From: Aromatoleum bremense
Lineage (GTDB): Bacteria; Pseudomonadota; Gammaproteobacteria; Burkholderiales; Rhodocyclaceae
Assembly: GCF_017894365.1 (NCBI RefSeq)
Contig: NZ_CP059467.1
Location: 1,984,001-2,048,000, forward strand
DNA: 64,000 bases
Direction: 5' to 3'
The notes beneath the pieces were generated by a model. That model was not told the origin of the DNA. It searched no databases and was given only the letters and a program-made list of their open reading frames with translations. Positions 1-9,472 of the stretch are shown here, one piece after another. How positions within the stretch are numbered: the first letter of the stretch is position 1; each line of letters begins with the position of its first letter. A program made the position numbers and the translations under genes.

Positions 1-97
1 TGAAGGGTCGTTGAAGACCACAACGTTGATAGGTCGGGTGTGGAAGCGCAGCAATGCGTTGAGCTAACCGATACTAATTGCCCGTGAGGCTTGATCC
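1..97 (+). rRNA. 23S ribosomal RNA, 3' end (partial)
   Basis: The first bases match the conserved 3' end of bacterial 23S rRNA, including the stretch CTAACCGATACTAATTGCCC followed by GTGAGGCTTGA, as seen in betaproteobacteria. The gene begins before the window. The exact 3' end (95-100) is an estimate. The 5S gene follows about 90 bases later, so this is the distal part of an rrn operon. Confidence 0.93.
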
Positions 98-185
98 TAT
101 AACCCTGGATCAACACCGCGACAACTCACCCAATACGCATCACACCCCCCACACACTTTGCTTCCCCGCTTTGTTACCCCTTACA

Positions 186-300
186 GTCTGACGACCATAG
201 CATCCTGGCACCACCCCTTCCCATCCCGAACAGGACCGTGAAACAGGATCGCGCCGATGATAGTGCCCAATTCGGGTGCGAAAGTAGGTCATCGTCAGAC
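186..300 (+). rRNA. 5S ribosomal RNA
   Basis: About 115 bases with the terminal helix formed by GTCTGACGAC at the start and GTCATCGTCAGAC at the end. Internal conserved blocks (CCCATCCCGAACAGG, GTGAAAC, GCGCCGATGATAGTG, GCGAAAGTAGGTCA) match bacterial 5S rRNA. It sits directly downstream of the 23S gene, as usual in an rrn operon. Confidence 0.95.
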
Positions 301-314
301 TACCCCATTGCCCG

Positions 315-350
315 AAAAGCCGCCTTCCCAGCCAGGAAGGCGGCTTTTTT
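315..350 (+). terminator. Rho-independent terminator of the rrn operon
   Basis: A perfect 11-bp GC-rich inverted repeat (AGCCGCCTTCC / GGAAGGCGGCT) with a six-base loop is followed by a run of six T. It lies 15 bases after the 5S gene. The upstream A-run would also let it work on the opposite strand for transcripts coming from sbcC. Confidence 0.93.
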
Positions 351-473
351 GATGGCAACCGCCAAAACCCCCCCTCCCGCCTCTCGGGCGTAAGCGCAGT
401 CGAACCGGATGGAAGCGATAATCTGGCGCCGCTCCGACCGCGGTGAAGCCTGCATATCGACAGCCCCCCGGTT

Positions 474-3400
474 TCAGAACCCCTTCGTCACGATCACCTG
501 GCTCTGCCCCCCGGGGAGGCGTTTGACGTGGATGCGCGTGCCGATGCGTTCGGTCATTTCCTGCACGTGCGATATCACGCCGACCGTGCGCCCCATGGAC
601 TGCAGGCTGTCGAGGGCATCGATTGCGACCCGTAGGGTGTCGGAATCCAGGCTGCCGAAACCTTCGTCGATGAACAGCGACTCCACCTGCACGCGATGCG
701 ACGACAGAGATGCGAGGCCTAGTGCGAGCGCGAGGGAAACCAGGAACGATTCGCCGCCGGAAAGCGAATGGACCGAGCGTTGCTCGTCGCCCATGTCCTG
801 GTCGACCACCATGAGCCCCAGGCTGTTCGGTACGCGCTCAAGCCGGTAGCGGCGCGCGAGATCCTTGAGGTGCGCGTTGGCGTAGGCGAGCAGGATGTCC
901 AGCGTGAGCTGCTGCGCATAGTTGCGGAACTTCTTGCCGTCGGCGGCGCCGATGAGTTCGTTCATCTGCCACCAGATGCGGGCGGCCCGCGTCTGCGCCT
1001 CGATCGCCTCGACGAGCTTTGCGGAATGCTCGCGCACCTCGTCGTCGCGGCGCAGTGCGAGGTCGAGCTCGCCGAGTTTGTTGCGCAGTGCAGCGATGTC
1101 AATGACGGATGCGGCGAGCGCGGCCTGCAGTGCGTCCGGCGTGTCGGCGACCGGTGAGGGGGCGGGCCCGCGGCCGCGCTCATGCGCTTCGCGCAGGTGG
1201 CGCATCCTGTCAAGGCCGCCGTTCGCGCTCGCGATCGCCGCCTCGAGTTGCTGCAAGGCTTCGCGCTCGGTCGCGATCCATGCTGCGTCCTGCGCCAGAA
1301 GGAAGTGCAGGGCGGTAAGGTCGAGATTGGCGATCTCGTTCTGCTGATTCTGCTGCCGGTTGAACGCCACGAGCCACTTGTCGAGCGTTGCGGCAGTGCA
1401 GCGGGCGGATTCCGCAATCGTCGCCGCTTGCCGGATCAGCTCGGCGAGGGTCGACTGGCAGCTGGCGAGTTGCTGTCCGGTCTCCTTTGCAGCCTGTTCG
1501 CATGCGTCCCGGCGCTGGCGGGCAGCGGCCAGCGCGCCATCCAGCGCAGCTTCGATTTCGGCAACGGTCAGGGTGTCGGAGGGTAATGTGGCCGGCGGGC
1601 CGGATTGGGCCGCGAGGGTCATGCCGGCGAAAACCGTGCGACGGGCAGACTCTTTCGCGTCGAGCGCGCGGCGAAGCTCATCCGCTGCCGCGTCCGCCTG
1701 CCGTTGCCGCAGATTTGCCTGTTCGACGAGGCGTGCAATCCCTACCGCTTCGGTGTCGAGCTTCCCGATCTCCGCCTGCAGCGTCGTCGTGGCGTCCCGT
1801 TGTGCGCTCCACTCGGTGACGGACTGTCGACAGCCGGCGTGGTAGGCAGCGGGATCGGCTTCCCACGCGGCGCGCCAAGTCCGCTCGTCGCCCGCCGGCT
1901 GAAGATGTGCGGCGTCCAGCTGGGCGAGCAGATCCTCGAGGCGGATTTCGCACTGCGCCTGCATTTCGGCGGCGGATTGCAGGGCCGCCGCTGTCCGGTC
2001 TGCGGCCGATTGCAGTCGCGTGACGGCCTCGCGGGCGCCGTGCTCCGCTTTGCGGCTGTCGTCGAGTGCCTGCTGCACTGCCTGACGTTTTTCCTGCGCG
2101 TGGCGGTACGCGGCTTCGTCGCCGGCGAGGCCCTGCGCGGCACGGCGAAGTTCCATGTTGCACGCTGCCAGCCACGCCGATACCGCTGCGCCGTCGTCGG
2201 CCGGCGTCGGCGAAAAAAACTCGCCGAGGTCACGCAGTGCATCACACCACGCGTCGTGCAGCACCACCTGCTGCTGATCGAGAGCCGCGAGTCGGGGCGC
2301 GATTTCCGCCCGCTGCCTGTCGCGTGCCGCAGTGTCCTTGGCGAACGCCTGTTCCTCGATTGTCAGCTCGTGCAGGACGCTTTGACAGCGTTCGCGTTCC
2401 CCTGCAAGCCGGGTGAGCGCGTCATCGAAGGCCGGGTGGCGGGCGACATAGGGGTGGTCTGCGCTGCCGCACACGGGGCAAGGCGCGTCCGGTCGAAGTT
2501 GCGCGCGCAACGCTTCGACGCTCGCCTGCGTCGCCTCGAACACGACTTTCCAGCCTTGGTCTGCCTGCGCAAAAGCGGCTTCCGCGGCCGGCCGCAGCGC
2601 GCGGAGTTCCGCGCCGCGCGTCTGGTTGGCTGCCAAGACTTTGCGCTGCGCCTCGCACTGACTGGCCAGATCGTTTCGCTGCGCCTGGAGAGCGCACAAA
2701 TCCCGCCAGGTGCGCTCGGCGGACTGGATGGCCTGCTGCTTCGTCTCGAGCCCGGGCCGGCGCGCAGCGAGCGTCGCGACGTCGAAGCATTTGAGCGCGT
2801 TCGTCGCCGTGGCCACTTCGGTTTCCCGCTGCGCCAGTTCCTGCGCGGTGGCGGACTGGGTGATCACGGCGGCCTTCAGCGCATCGGCCTCGCTGCGGGA
2901 CTGTTGCGTCAGCAGCTGCAGCTTTGCGCGTGCGGCGAGTCGAGCGCGGCGTTCGATTGCCGCGTGCTCAAGTAGCGAATCCCACTTGATCCAGCCCTCT
3001 GCCAGCGGTGCGAGCTGCGCGGAGGCAGCGAGCCACGCCTGGGCGGCTGCAAGCCGGGTGAGCCGGGCGCTGCGCGCTGCGGCGTTGCCGTCGGCATCGT
3101 TGCGCGCTTTGGCGAGCGCCGCCGCGGCTTCTTCGCGCGCGCGTGCAGCCTTCGCATGTTCCGGGCGTAGCGCGGCGATTTCGGTGTCCAGTTGCCGCGC
3201 ACGGGCGATCAGCGGGTGGAAGTGCTGCTGCACCGATTCGGCCGCGGCGAGGGCAGCATCCGCGGCAATCCGGCCAGCGTTCGCTGTCGCGACGAGGCTG
3301 GCAGCGGCCTCGACAGCCGCTTCAGCCTGCGCCACGCGAGCGGTGGCGCTGCCGCGTTCGCGCGCCAGCCGCTCGGTCTCGGCGACCATCGCGCGGGCCG

Positions 3401-4325
3401 GCTGAACCGCTTCGACGCGCGCGAGGTGTTCGCGCCGCGGGCTGGCCGCTTCGCGCTGCGCGAGCGCCCTGTCGAGCATCGCGCGCGCCTCGGCTTCACG
3501 CTCCCGCGCCAGGTCGAGCTCGCGGTGCCACTGGAGCTGCGTCTGCAGGTGCTTTTCCAGCGCTTCCTGCTCGGCGAGCGCGGCTTTCGTGCCGGCCCGT
3601 GCCTCGTCGATGTGCGCGCGTTCTTCCGCGGCAAGCGGCTGCTGGTGCTCGAGTTGCGCCTTCAAGGCTTCGAGTTTCTGTTGCTCCAGCTTGTTGCGCT
3701 CGTAGGCGCGCCGCGACAGCACTTCGAAGCGGTCGGTGGCGGTGAGCGTCTGCAGCAGCGTCGCGCGCTCGTCTTCGCCGGCCTTGAGAAAAGTGAAGAA
3801 CTCGTTCTGCGCGAGCAGCACGGCGCGGGTGAATTGCTCGAACGAAAGGCCGATGCGCGCGGCAATGGCCGGCAGCACCTCGGATTTCAACCGCCCGCCA
3901 ACCGGCTGCAGATCCTCGATGCGACACAGCGACATCTCGGACTGCTGCAGCTTGCCGTTCGCCTTGCTGCGCGCCCGGCGCACGCTCCAGCGGGCCCGGT
4001 AGCCGACGCCGTCATTGCCGCGAAAGTCGACTTCCGCCTGCGCTTCGGCGCAACCGCGGCGCAGGATGTTGCGCCGGTCGTTCGGCAAGGTTGTCTCCGT
4101 TCCGACGTCGGGCAGTTCAATGCCGCGTCCGCCGGCGTTGCGCAGGCGCGGTGTGTCATCGAAAAGCGCGAGGCACAACGCGTCGAGCAGCGTGCTCTTG
4201 CCCGCGCCGGTGGGACCGCTGATCGCGAAAAGTCCGGTCGAGGCGAGCGGCTCGGCCTGGAAGTCGACTTCGAACGCGCCGGCCAGCGAGGCGAGGTTGT
4301 TGCCGCGGATCGCGAGGATTTTCAT
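474..4325 (-). CDS. sbcC: Exonuclease SbcCD subunit C (SMC-like ATPase)
   Basis: A 1,283-residue Rad50/SbcC-family ATPase, the partner of SbcD in the complex that cleaves hairpins and protein-blocked DNA ends. The N-terminus (MKILAIRGNNLASLAG) leads into a Walker A loop (GPTGAGKST). A very long Ala/Glu/Arg-rich coiled coil follows, with a zinc-hook-like CPVCGSADHP motif in the middle. The C-terminus carries the ABC signature (SLSGGESF) and Walker B (SLFIDEGFGSLD). I chose the ATG whose first bases form an ATGA overlap with the sbcD stop codon, which indicates translational coupling; an in-frame extension upstream lies inside sbcD and is not credible. The length is on the long side for the family. 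Confidence 0.96.
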   Translation of the reverse strand: MKILAIRGNNLASLAGAFEVDFQAEPLASTGLFAISGPTGAGKSTLLDALCLALFDDTPRLRNAGGRGIELPDVGTETTLPNDRRNILRRGCAEAQAEVDFRGNDGVGYRARWSVRRARSKANGKLQQSEMSLCRIEDLQPVGGRLKSEVLPAIAARIGLSFEQFTRAVLLAQNEFFTFLKAGEDERATLLQTLTATDRFEVLSRRAYERNKLEQQKLEALKAQLEHQQPLAAEERAHIDEARAGTKAALAEQEALEKHLQTQLQWHRELDLAREREAEARAMLDRALAQREAASPRREHLARVEAVQPARAMVAETERLARERGSATARVAQAEAAVEAAASLVATANAGRIAADAALAAAESVQQHFHPLIARARQLDTEIAALRPEHAKAARAREEAAAALAKARNDADGNAAARSARLTRLAAAQAWLAASAQLAPLAEGWIKWDSLLEHAAIERRARLAARAKLQLLTQQSRSEADALKAAVITQSATAQELAQRETEVATATNALKCFDVATLAARRPGLETKQQAIQSAERTWRDLCALQAQRNDLASQCEAQRKVLAANQTRGAELRALRPAAEAAFAQADQGWKVVFEATQASVEALRAQLRPDAPCPVCGSADHPYVARHPAFDDALTRLAGERERCQSVLHELTIEEQAFAKDTAARDRQRAEIAPRLAALDQQQVVLHDAWCDALRDLGEFFSPTPADDGAAVSAWLAACNMELRRAAQGLAGDEAAYRHAQEKRQAVQQALDDSRKAEHGAREAVTRLQSAADRTAAALQSAAEMQAQCEIRLEDLLAQLDAAHLQPAGDERTWRAAWEADPAAYHAGCRQSVTEWSAQRDATTTLQAEIGKLDTEAVGIARLVEQANLRQRQADAAADELRRALDAKESARRTVFAGMTLAAQSGPPATLPSDTLTVAEIEAALDGALAAARQRRDACEQAAKETGQQLASCQSTLAELIRQAATIAESARCTAATLDKWLVAFNRQQNQQNEIANLDLTALHFLLAQDAAWIATEREALQQLEAAIASANGGLDRMRHLREAHERGRGPAPSPVADTPDALQAALAASVIDIAALRNKLGELDLALRRDDEVREHSAKLVEAIEAQTRAARIWWQMNELIGAADGKKFRNYAQQLTLDILLAYANAHLKDLARRYRLERVPNSLGLMVVDQDMGDEQRSVHSLSGGESFLVSLALALGLASLSSHRVQVESLFIDEGFGSLDSDTLRVAIDALDSLQSMGRTVGVISHVQEMTERIGTRIHVKRLPGGQSQVIVTKGF

Positions 4326-5596
4326 GCGGACGCCCCCTCGGCGGGCTCGATCGCGAGTTCGGCGAAGGCCGCCGCGAGCGCGCCGAGCAGGACTTTGCGC
4401 TCGTCGGGATGGCCGCCGAGGCGCTGTTCGCACAAGCGCGCGAACACCGTTTCCGGCGCGAGCCGTTCCAGGTCGCCGAGCGACATCGCGGAACTGGCGG
4501 GCGCATCGCCGCTGCGCGAACTGACCGGGTCGATGCGCGCGAGCCGCACGGGCCTGCCGGCAAGCGTCGCCTCGATTCGGGCGCGCAGGCCCGGCTCAGG
4601 GGCGTCGAGCCGAACGCGCACTTCGAGGTAGGGATGGGCGTGCACGGGACCTTCGGCTGCCGCGCCCGGATCGAGCGTTTCGAGCAAGGGCAGGACCTCG
4701 TCGATCGACGCATGGGTCTTCGGCACGCGGATCAACTCCACGCTGCGCGGCACACGTACCGGACGAATTTCGGCGACTGCTTCACCGTCGAGCTCGACGC
4801 ATACGACCTGGTGCGGATAGTCGAGCTCGGCGAACGACATCGGCAACGGGCTCCCGCTGTAGCGGATGTGGTCGCGGCCGCCGACCGGTTGCGCCAGATG
4901 CAGGTGCCCGAGCGCGACGTAGGCGATCGCCGGGTCGAAAATGCCGGCGGGCAGCGCCTCGGCGCCGCCGATGACGATGCGTCGTTCCGAGTGTTCCGAG
5001 AGCTTGCCGTGGGCCATGTGACAATGGCCCATGGCGACGATCGCCTGGCCCGGCTGGCGACGCGATTGCGCCACCGCAAGTGCCTGGCGATAGAGCTCGG
5101 CGACGCCCGCGAGGTACGCGTCTTGCTCGCCTTCGTCGGCGACGCGGGGCACATCGCCCGGGCGCAGGAACGGGACCGCGAGGCACCACGCGGCGACGGT
5201 CCCTTCACGATTCTTCAGCGGCACCACCAGGCGTTCGATGTCGATCGACTGATCGGCACGGCGATGGACGTGGCCGACGACGGCGGCGTCGAACAGCTCC
5301 AGGAACGGCGAAGTGGCCTCGAGCCGCCCCGGAGAGTCGTGATTGCCGGCGATGATGACGATCGACAGATGCGGCATGCGCTTGCGGGCCGCGGTGAGGA
5401 AACGGTACAACTGGTGCTGCGCGCCGGCCGACGGATTCGCGTTGTCGAAGACGTCGCCGGCGATCAGCAGGACATCGGGCCGCTCGGTGGCGATCAGGGC
5501 CAGCAGCCAGTCGAGGAATTGCTGATGTTCGTAGGTGCGGTCGAAGTCATGCAGGGACTGGCCGAGATGCCAGTCGGAAGTGTGCAGGAGCCGCAT
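4322..5596 (-). CDS. sbcD: Exonuclease SbcCD subunit D (Mre11-like nuclease)
   Basis: A 424-residue metallophosphoesterase-type nuclease of the Mre11/SbcD family. The protein begins MRLLHTSDWHLGQSL, containing the first metal motif (D-x-H). GDVFDNANPS and GNHDSPGRL give the second and third motifs, and MGHCHMAHG and ALGHLHLAQ give the late histidine motifs. It acts with SbcC in double-strand-end processing. The start is the ATG at this canonical N-terminus; 175 further in-frame upstream residues look non-coding. sbcD is first and sbcC second in a two-gene operon with overlapping stop and start codons. Confidence 0.95.
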   Translation of the reverse strand: MRLLHTSDWHLGQSLHDFDRTYEHQQFLDWLLALIATERPDVLLIAGDVFDNANPSAGAQHQLYRFLTAARKRMPHLSIVIIAGNHDSPGRLEATSPFLELFDAAVVGHVHRRADQSIDIERLVVPLKNREGTVAAWCLAVPFLRPGDVPRVADEGEQDAYLAGVAELYRQALAVAQSRRQPGQAIVAMGHCHMAHGKLSEHSERRIVIGGAEALPAGIFDPAIAYVALGHLHLAQPVGGRDHIRYSGSPLPMSFAELDYPHQVVCVELDGEAVAEIRPVRVPRSVELIRVPKTHASIDEVLPLLETLDPGAAAEGPVHAHPYLEVRVRLDAPEPGLRARIEATLAGRPVRLARIDPVSSRSGDAPASSAMSLGDLERLAPETVFARLCEQRLGGHPDERKVLLGALAAAFAELAIEPAEGASA

Positions 5597-5959
5597 CGGG
5601 AGCTCGATTCCTTTGTCGGGGGTCACGTCGTCGTGCGGGGCGAGGTCGCATCGACCGGGGATTCGTGCGTATTGTGCCGCAGTCCGGGCCGGTGCATCGA
5701 TACGAGTGTCACCGCAGGCCCCTGTCGGGCGAGCCGGGAGAGGGCGTACCGTTGGTGCCCCGAGAATTGCCGGCCGATCGTGACGACGAGCGGCGCATCG
5801 CGCCGTACGGTACGATGCGGGCCGTTTCGCCGCGCCGGCGAGCCGGCGAGCCGGCACGAGGCCGCCGGCAGCTTCGCAGTGCTCGATGGCGCCACGATAA
5901 TGCCGGGCGGAGGCAGGATGAAAAATCCGTCCTTCGCCCGCTGACGAACAAGGAGAACG
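5597..5959. other. Intergenic region between sbcD and the DUF1615 gene
   Basis: A 363-base gap between divergently transcribed genes, so it should hold promoters for both. I see no clear -35/-10 pair or operator. A tiny frame MKNPSFAR starts at 5918 behind a purine-rich GGAGGCAGG and stops just before the ribosome site of the DUF1615 gene. It could be a leader peptide but nothing else supports that. Confidence 0.4.
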
Positions 5960-7252
5960 ATGAGGAAAGCCCAGGGAATCGCGAACATCAGAGGTTTCGC
6001 ACTTGCCGCATGCGCGCTGCTCGCAGGCTGCACCACGATCCCCAAGCCGGTCGTCGAGGCCCAGGCGCCGGCCCCGGTCGAGGTGCGGTTGCCGAAAACC
6101 GTCCGCGATGCCCCGCCGCATGCGCCCGTCGTACGCCCCGCTGCGCCACCGGCATCGGAGCCACCGGAGGCGATATTCTCGCCGGCGCCGGTCGGCCCGA
6201 TCTCGGCGCTGCGCTACCCGGGCCGCCAGCAGGGCGTTGCACGGGTGCTGGAGCTGCTGCCGCCGAGCGTGACGCGGGACAGGGACGGTTGGGCCGCGGA
6301 CATCTTCGCGGCTTTTGCCGCGTTGCGCCTCGCGCCGACCGCCGAAAACTTCTGTGCCGCGATTGCCGTCATCGAACAGGAGTCAGGCTTTGTCGCCGAC
6401 CCGGTGGTGCCGGGGCTGTCGCGCATCGCGTGGCGGGAAATCGAGGCGCGTCGCCAGCGCTTCCATATCCCGAAGCTCGCACTGGATGCGGCGCTGGCGA
6501 AACCGTCACCGGACAGCCAGACGTACAAGCGTCGACTCGATACGCTCCGGACCGAGCGGCAGATGAGCCTGCTCTATGACGACATGATCGACGAGCTGCC
6601 CGGCGGCCGGTTGCTGTTGAGCGGCTACAACCCGGTGCACACCGGCGGGCCGATGCAGGTCAGCATCGCGTTCGCCGAAGCGCACGCGCGCGCCGCCCCG
6701 GAATACGGCGGCGGGTTCGGCAAGGGGCTGCGCAACGCGGTATTCACCCGTCCGGGCGGGCTCTATTTCGGTATCGCGCACCTGCTCGATTACCCGGCGC
6801 CGTATCACGACCCGCTGTTTCGCTTCGCCGACTTCAACGCGGGGCATTACAGCAGCCGCAATGCGGCCTTCCAGCAGGCGGTGGCGCGGCTGGCCGGCGT
6901 CAAGCTGGTCCTCGACGGGGACCTGCTGCGTTACGAAAACGGGGAACCGAGCGGCAAGGCCAGCGCGACGCAGAAGGCGGTGATGGCGCTGTCCGGACGG
7001 CTGAAGCTCGATTCCGCGGAGATCCTTGCGGCGTTGCGGCAGGAAAAGCGCGAGGCGTTCGCGCATACCCAGCTTTACCTGCGCGTCTTCGCGATGGCCG
7101 ACCAGGCCGCCGGGGCCCGCGTGCCGCGCGAAGCGATGCCGCGCATCGAGCTCAAGAGTCCGAAGATCCAGCGCAAGCTGACGACCGCGTGGTTTGCCGA
7201 GCGGGTGCACATGCGCTATCGCGCCTGCATGAAGCGCGCACCGGTGGCCTGA
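5960..7252 (+). CDS. DUF1615 family lipoprotein
   Basis: A 430-residue predicted lipoprotein. The N-terminus is a type II signal peptide with lipobox LLAGC near residue 24, then a Pro/Ala-rich linker to about residue 75. The body matches what I know of DUF1615, a proteobacterial family of unknown function, with blocks such as NFCAAIAVIEQESGFVADP and LLSGYNPVHTGGPMQVS. The conserved glutamate in EQESGF and the overall pattern recall lysozyme-like transglycosylases, but that is only a resemblance. An AAGGAG ribosome site lies six bases upstream of the ATG. The lipobox is followed by TTIP, so outer-membrane sorting is expected. No functional partner is evident next to it. Confidence 0.8.
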   Translation: MRKAQGIANIRGFALAACALLAGCTTIPKPVVEAQAPAPVEVRLPKTVRDAPPHAPVVRPAAPPASEPPEAIFSPAPVGPISALRYPGRQQGVARVLELLPPSVTRDRDGWAADIFAAFAALRLAPTAENFCAAIAVIEQESGFVADPVVPGLSRIAWREIEARRQRFHIPKLALDAALAKPSPDSQTYKRRLDTLRTERQMSLLYDDMIDELPGGRLLLSGYNPVHTGGPMQVSIAFAEAHARAAPEYGGGFGKGLRNAVFTRPGGLYFGIAHLLDYPAPYHDPLFRFADFNAGHYSSRNAAFQQAVARLAGVKLVLDGDLLRYENGEPSGKASATQKAVMALSGRLKLDSAEILAALRQEKREAFAHTQLYLRVFAMADQAAGARVPREAMPRIELKSPKIQRKLTTAWFAERVHMRYRACMKRAPVA

Positions 7253-7436
7253 CGCCGGGGGGTCGAAGGGTGGCCGTGGTGCCGGGCAGAAGGAGATCCA
7301 GCAATGTGAACAGACTCCTGCCGGGGTGCTCGTGTTTCCCTGGTTCGATGTCGCGAGAGATTGGATCACAGCCGCCGCCCACGTTATGTTCGGCGTCACG
7401 GCGGCCGGTGCCTGCCGACACCTGTCGGCGCGATAG

Positions 7437-7514
7437 CACGGCAGCTGCTCCGGCGCCTACGACCTGTTCGCGAACCAGCGCGACGGGGTGCTGAAGATCG
7501 CGATCAAGCCGTGA
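7437..7514 (+). pseudogene. Possible 3' remnant of a zinc-type alcohol dehydrogenase
   Basis: Reading the frame that ends with TGA at 7512-7514 gives GAYDLFANQRDGVLKIAIKP. This resembles the extreme C-terminus of medium-chain zinc alcohol dehydrogenases (pattern AYxLFxxxxDGVLKVxIxP). An in-frame stop at 7434-7436 and no recognisable dehydrogenase sequence upstream suggest a decayed fragment about 25 codons long. The resemblance is short and judged by eye, so it may be chance. Confidence 0.35.
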
Positions 7515-7519
7515 TGCGA

Positions 7520-7547
7520 GCGGCAGCGGCCGGCGTGCCGCTGCCGC
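7520..7547. terminator. GC-rich hairpin just after ribA
   Basis: A perfect 11-bp inverted repeat (GCGGCAGCGGC / GCCGCTGCCGC, loop six bases) sits directly after the ribA stop codon, read from the minus strand. There is no T-tract, so it may stabilise the 3' end rather than terminate transcription on its own. Confidence 0.4.
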
Positions 7548-7548
7548 G

Positions 7549-8202
7549 TCAGTGTCCGGCGAGCAGGTGGCCGAGCCGTTGGGCCTTGGTGCGCAGGTAG
7601 TTCGCGTTGTGCGGGTTCGGCTCGATGACGTGCGGCACGCGCTCGGCGACCGTGATGCCGTACTGCCCGAGCGCGTCGACCTTGCGCGGATTGTTCGTCA
7701 TCAGCCGCAGCGAGGCGATGCCGAGTTCGCGCAGCATCGAGGCGGCGACCGCGTAATCGCGCGTGTCGGCGTCGAAGCCGAGGAGGTGATTGGCTTCGAC
7801 GGTGTCCGCGCCTTCGTCCTGCAGCGCGTAGGCGCGTACCTTGTTCAGCAGGCCGATGCCGCGGCCTTCCTGGCGCAGGTACAGCAGCACGCCGCGCCCT
7901 TCGGCGGCGATCGCTGCGAGCGCCGCTTCGAGTTGCGGGCCGCAGTCGCAGCGCCGGCTGAACAGGGCGTCGCCGGTGAGGCACTCGGAGTGGACGCGGG
8001 TCAGCACCGGCTTGCCGTCGGCGATCGTGCCGAGCGTCAGCGCGACGTGCTCGCGCCCGGTCGCCGGCTCTTCGAAGCCGTGCATCCGGAAGGTGGCCCA
8101 GGGGGTCGGCAACCGGCATGAAGCGACGAGGCGGGTGTTCCGCTGGTCCGTTTCATCGGCGCTCGCGACCGGTCCGGCGCTTTGGGTATCCGCGGTGTGC
8201 AT
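7549..8202 (-). CDS. ribA: GTP cyclohydrolase II
   Basis: A 217-residue RibA, which opens the imidazole ring of GTP in the first step of riboflavin synthesis. Visible hallmarks are the zinc cysteines in [18 protein letters not shown], the catalytic loop [20 protein letters not shown] and the C-terminal [11 protein letters not shown] start at the ATG preceded by AGAGAGAT seven bases upstream; the upstream in-frame extension is Arg/Ser-rich and unlikely to be translated. There is no RibB fusion, so this is the stand-alone form. It is a single gene here. I looked for an FMN riboswitch in the 260 bases upstream and did not see one. Confidence 0.95.
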   Translation of the reverse strand: MHTADTQSAGPVASADETDQRNTRLVASCRLPTPWATFRMHGFEEPATGREHVALTLGTIADGKPVLTRVHSECLTGDALFSRRCDCGPQLEAALAAIAAEGRGVLLYLRQEGRGIGLLNKVRAYALQDEGADTVEANHLLGFDADTRDYAVAASMLRELGIASLRLMTNNPRKVDALGQYGITVAERVPHVIEPNPHNANYLRTKAQRLGHLLAGH

Positions 8203-8463
8203 CGTGATCTCTCTTCCATTACGGGTGGCGGCCGGGGTCATCGGGACGGCCTGCGCGGAGGAGGTTTTCGTCAGCGTCCGCGCGAGGCCCGTCGTACCGC
8301 CTTCGACGAGAAGGTGACGTGTGCGCGCGGATCGGTCAACTGCAAAATGCGTGCTTCCGTTGCAGGCCGCGCTCCATCGCGCCCGGGTTCGATGGGGGCT
8401 GTGGCAAGGCGCCGAACGAGTGATCATTCTATTCCAGCCGAAACAGCATCCTGCGGCGCGCGC

Positions 8464-9381
8464 TCAGGCCGTGGCGAGGGGCCGGAACAAGTGGTGGATT
8501 TCGCGGCGCAGCCAGCGGTTGCCCGGGTCGTTATGGAAGCGCTGGTGCCAGAACTGGCGGATCGTGAAGGTCGGCGCGTCGAAAGGCAGCGGCAAGGCCT
8601 CGACCCCGCCCGATTCCTTCAGCGTGCGTGCGACCTCGGCGGGAACCACCGCGATGAGATCGGTGCGGGTGACGATGTGGAGCAGGCTCAGGAAGCTCGA
8701 CACCCGCAGTTTCACGTTGAGATCGAGCCTGAGCTGGCGCATGTGTTGCTCGATCAGCACCATGCTGCGGGCGGGGGAGCTCACCGTGACGTGGCGCGCC
8801 GCGAGGAAACGCTCCATCGTCAGCTCGCCCCGTGCGAGCGGGTTGTCCGCGCGGACGATGCAGACGAAGCCGCAGTCGAGCAGCCCCTGCTGGAAATACT
8901 GGCCCTGTTCGAGGTCGGTGAAGGGGCCGATCGCGAGGTCGACTTCCCCAGTGAGCATCGCTTCCTTCATCGCGTTCGATGGCATGAACACGGTTCGGAG
9001 GCTGACGCCCGGGGCCTTGACCTGCAGCGCGTTCATCAGCATCGGCACATAGTTGCTCTCGCCGATGTCGGCCATGCACAGCGTGAAGCGGCGCGTCGAT
9101 TGCGCCGGGTCGAACGGCGCGGCGCCGAAGACGTCGTTCTTTATCTTTTCGATCACCTCGCCGATCGGCATCGCCAGCAGCGACGCGCGCGCCGTTGGCA
9201 GCATCTCGATTCCGGTGCGGAAGAACAGCGGATCGTCGAAGGTCGTGCGCAGCTTCGCCAGCGCATAGCTCATCGCCGGCTGGCTGAGGCCGAGCTCGGC
9301 TCCGGCGTCCTTGACGCTCTTGTGGCGCAGGATCGCATCGAAGACTACCAATAGATTCAGATCCACTGAATGAAGATTCAT
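8464..9381 (-). CDS. LysR-family transcriptional regulator
   Basis: A 305-residue LysR-type regulator. The N-terminal winged HTH covers about residues 5-65 (DLNLLVVFDAILRHKSVKDA, then LGLSQPAMSYALAKL). A periplasmic-binding-like effector domain follows, with AIGPFTDLEQGQYFQQGLL typical of the NodD/NahR/LinR type. I start at MNLHSVDLNLL; the longer frame runs back into the divergent gene. It is divergent from the UroD-fold methyltransferase 92 bases away, and a perfect palindrome lies just upstream of its own start, so it most likely controls that gene and itself. The ligand is unknown; related NahR/NodD-type proteins often sense aromatic acids. Confidence 0.92.
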   Translation of the reverse strand: MNLHSVDLNLLVVFDAILRHKSVKDAGAELGLSQPAMSYALAKLRTTFDDPLFFRTGIEMLPTARASLLAMPIGEVIEKIKNDVFGAAPFDPAQSTRRFTLCMADIGESNYVPMLMNALQVKAPGVSLRTVFMPSNAMKEAMLTGEVDLAIGPFTDLEQGQYFQQGLLDCGFVCIVRADNPLARGELTMERFLAARHVTVSSPARSMVLIEQHMRQLRLDLNVKLRVSSFLSLLHIVTRTDLIAVVPAEVARTLKESGGVEALPLPFDAPTFTIRQFWHQRFHNDPGNRWLRREIHHLFRPLATA

Positions 9382-9385
9382 TTTT

Positions 9386-9402
9386 TGGATTTCCCTAATC
9401 CA
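9386..9402. promoter_or_regulatory. Probable LysR operator (17-bp perfect palindrome)
   Basis: TGGATT-TCCCT-AATCCA has fully complementary six-base arms around a five-base centre. It starts four bases upstream of the LysR ATG and ends 10 bases before the -35 box proposed for the divergent methyltransferase gene. This is where a LysR protein would autoregulate and activate its divergent target. Confidence 0.6.
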
Positions 9403-9412
9403 TCGGAGCGGA

Positions 9413-9441
9413 TTGACGGACTCTAGCACTTTCCGGATATT
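9413..9441 (+). promoter_or_regulatory. Sigma70-type promoter of the UroD-fold methyltransferase gene
   Basis: TTGACG (9413-9418) and GATATT (9436-9441) are separated by exactly 17 bases. They match the -35 at five of six and the -10 at four of six positions, and lie directly downstream of the palindrome at 9386-9402. Predicted by eye only. Confidence 0.5.
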
Positions 9442-9472
9442 GGCCCTCAGCCGCAGGGAGGCAATGCACACG

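Noticed and set aside
5918..5944. Eight-codon leader peptide MKNPSFAR before the DUF1615 gene
   Set aside because: A purine-rich stretch precedes it, but there is no codon pattern or attenuator-like structure; likely chance.
8203..8463. FMN riboswitch upstream of ribA
   Set aside because: The conserved FMN aptamer blocks (AGGGTGAAATTCCC-like and its partners) are not present.
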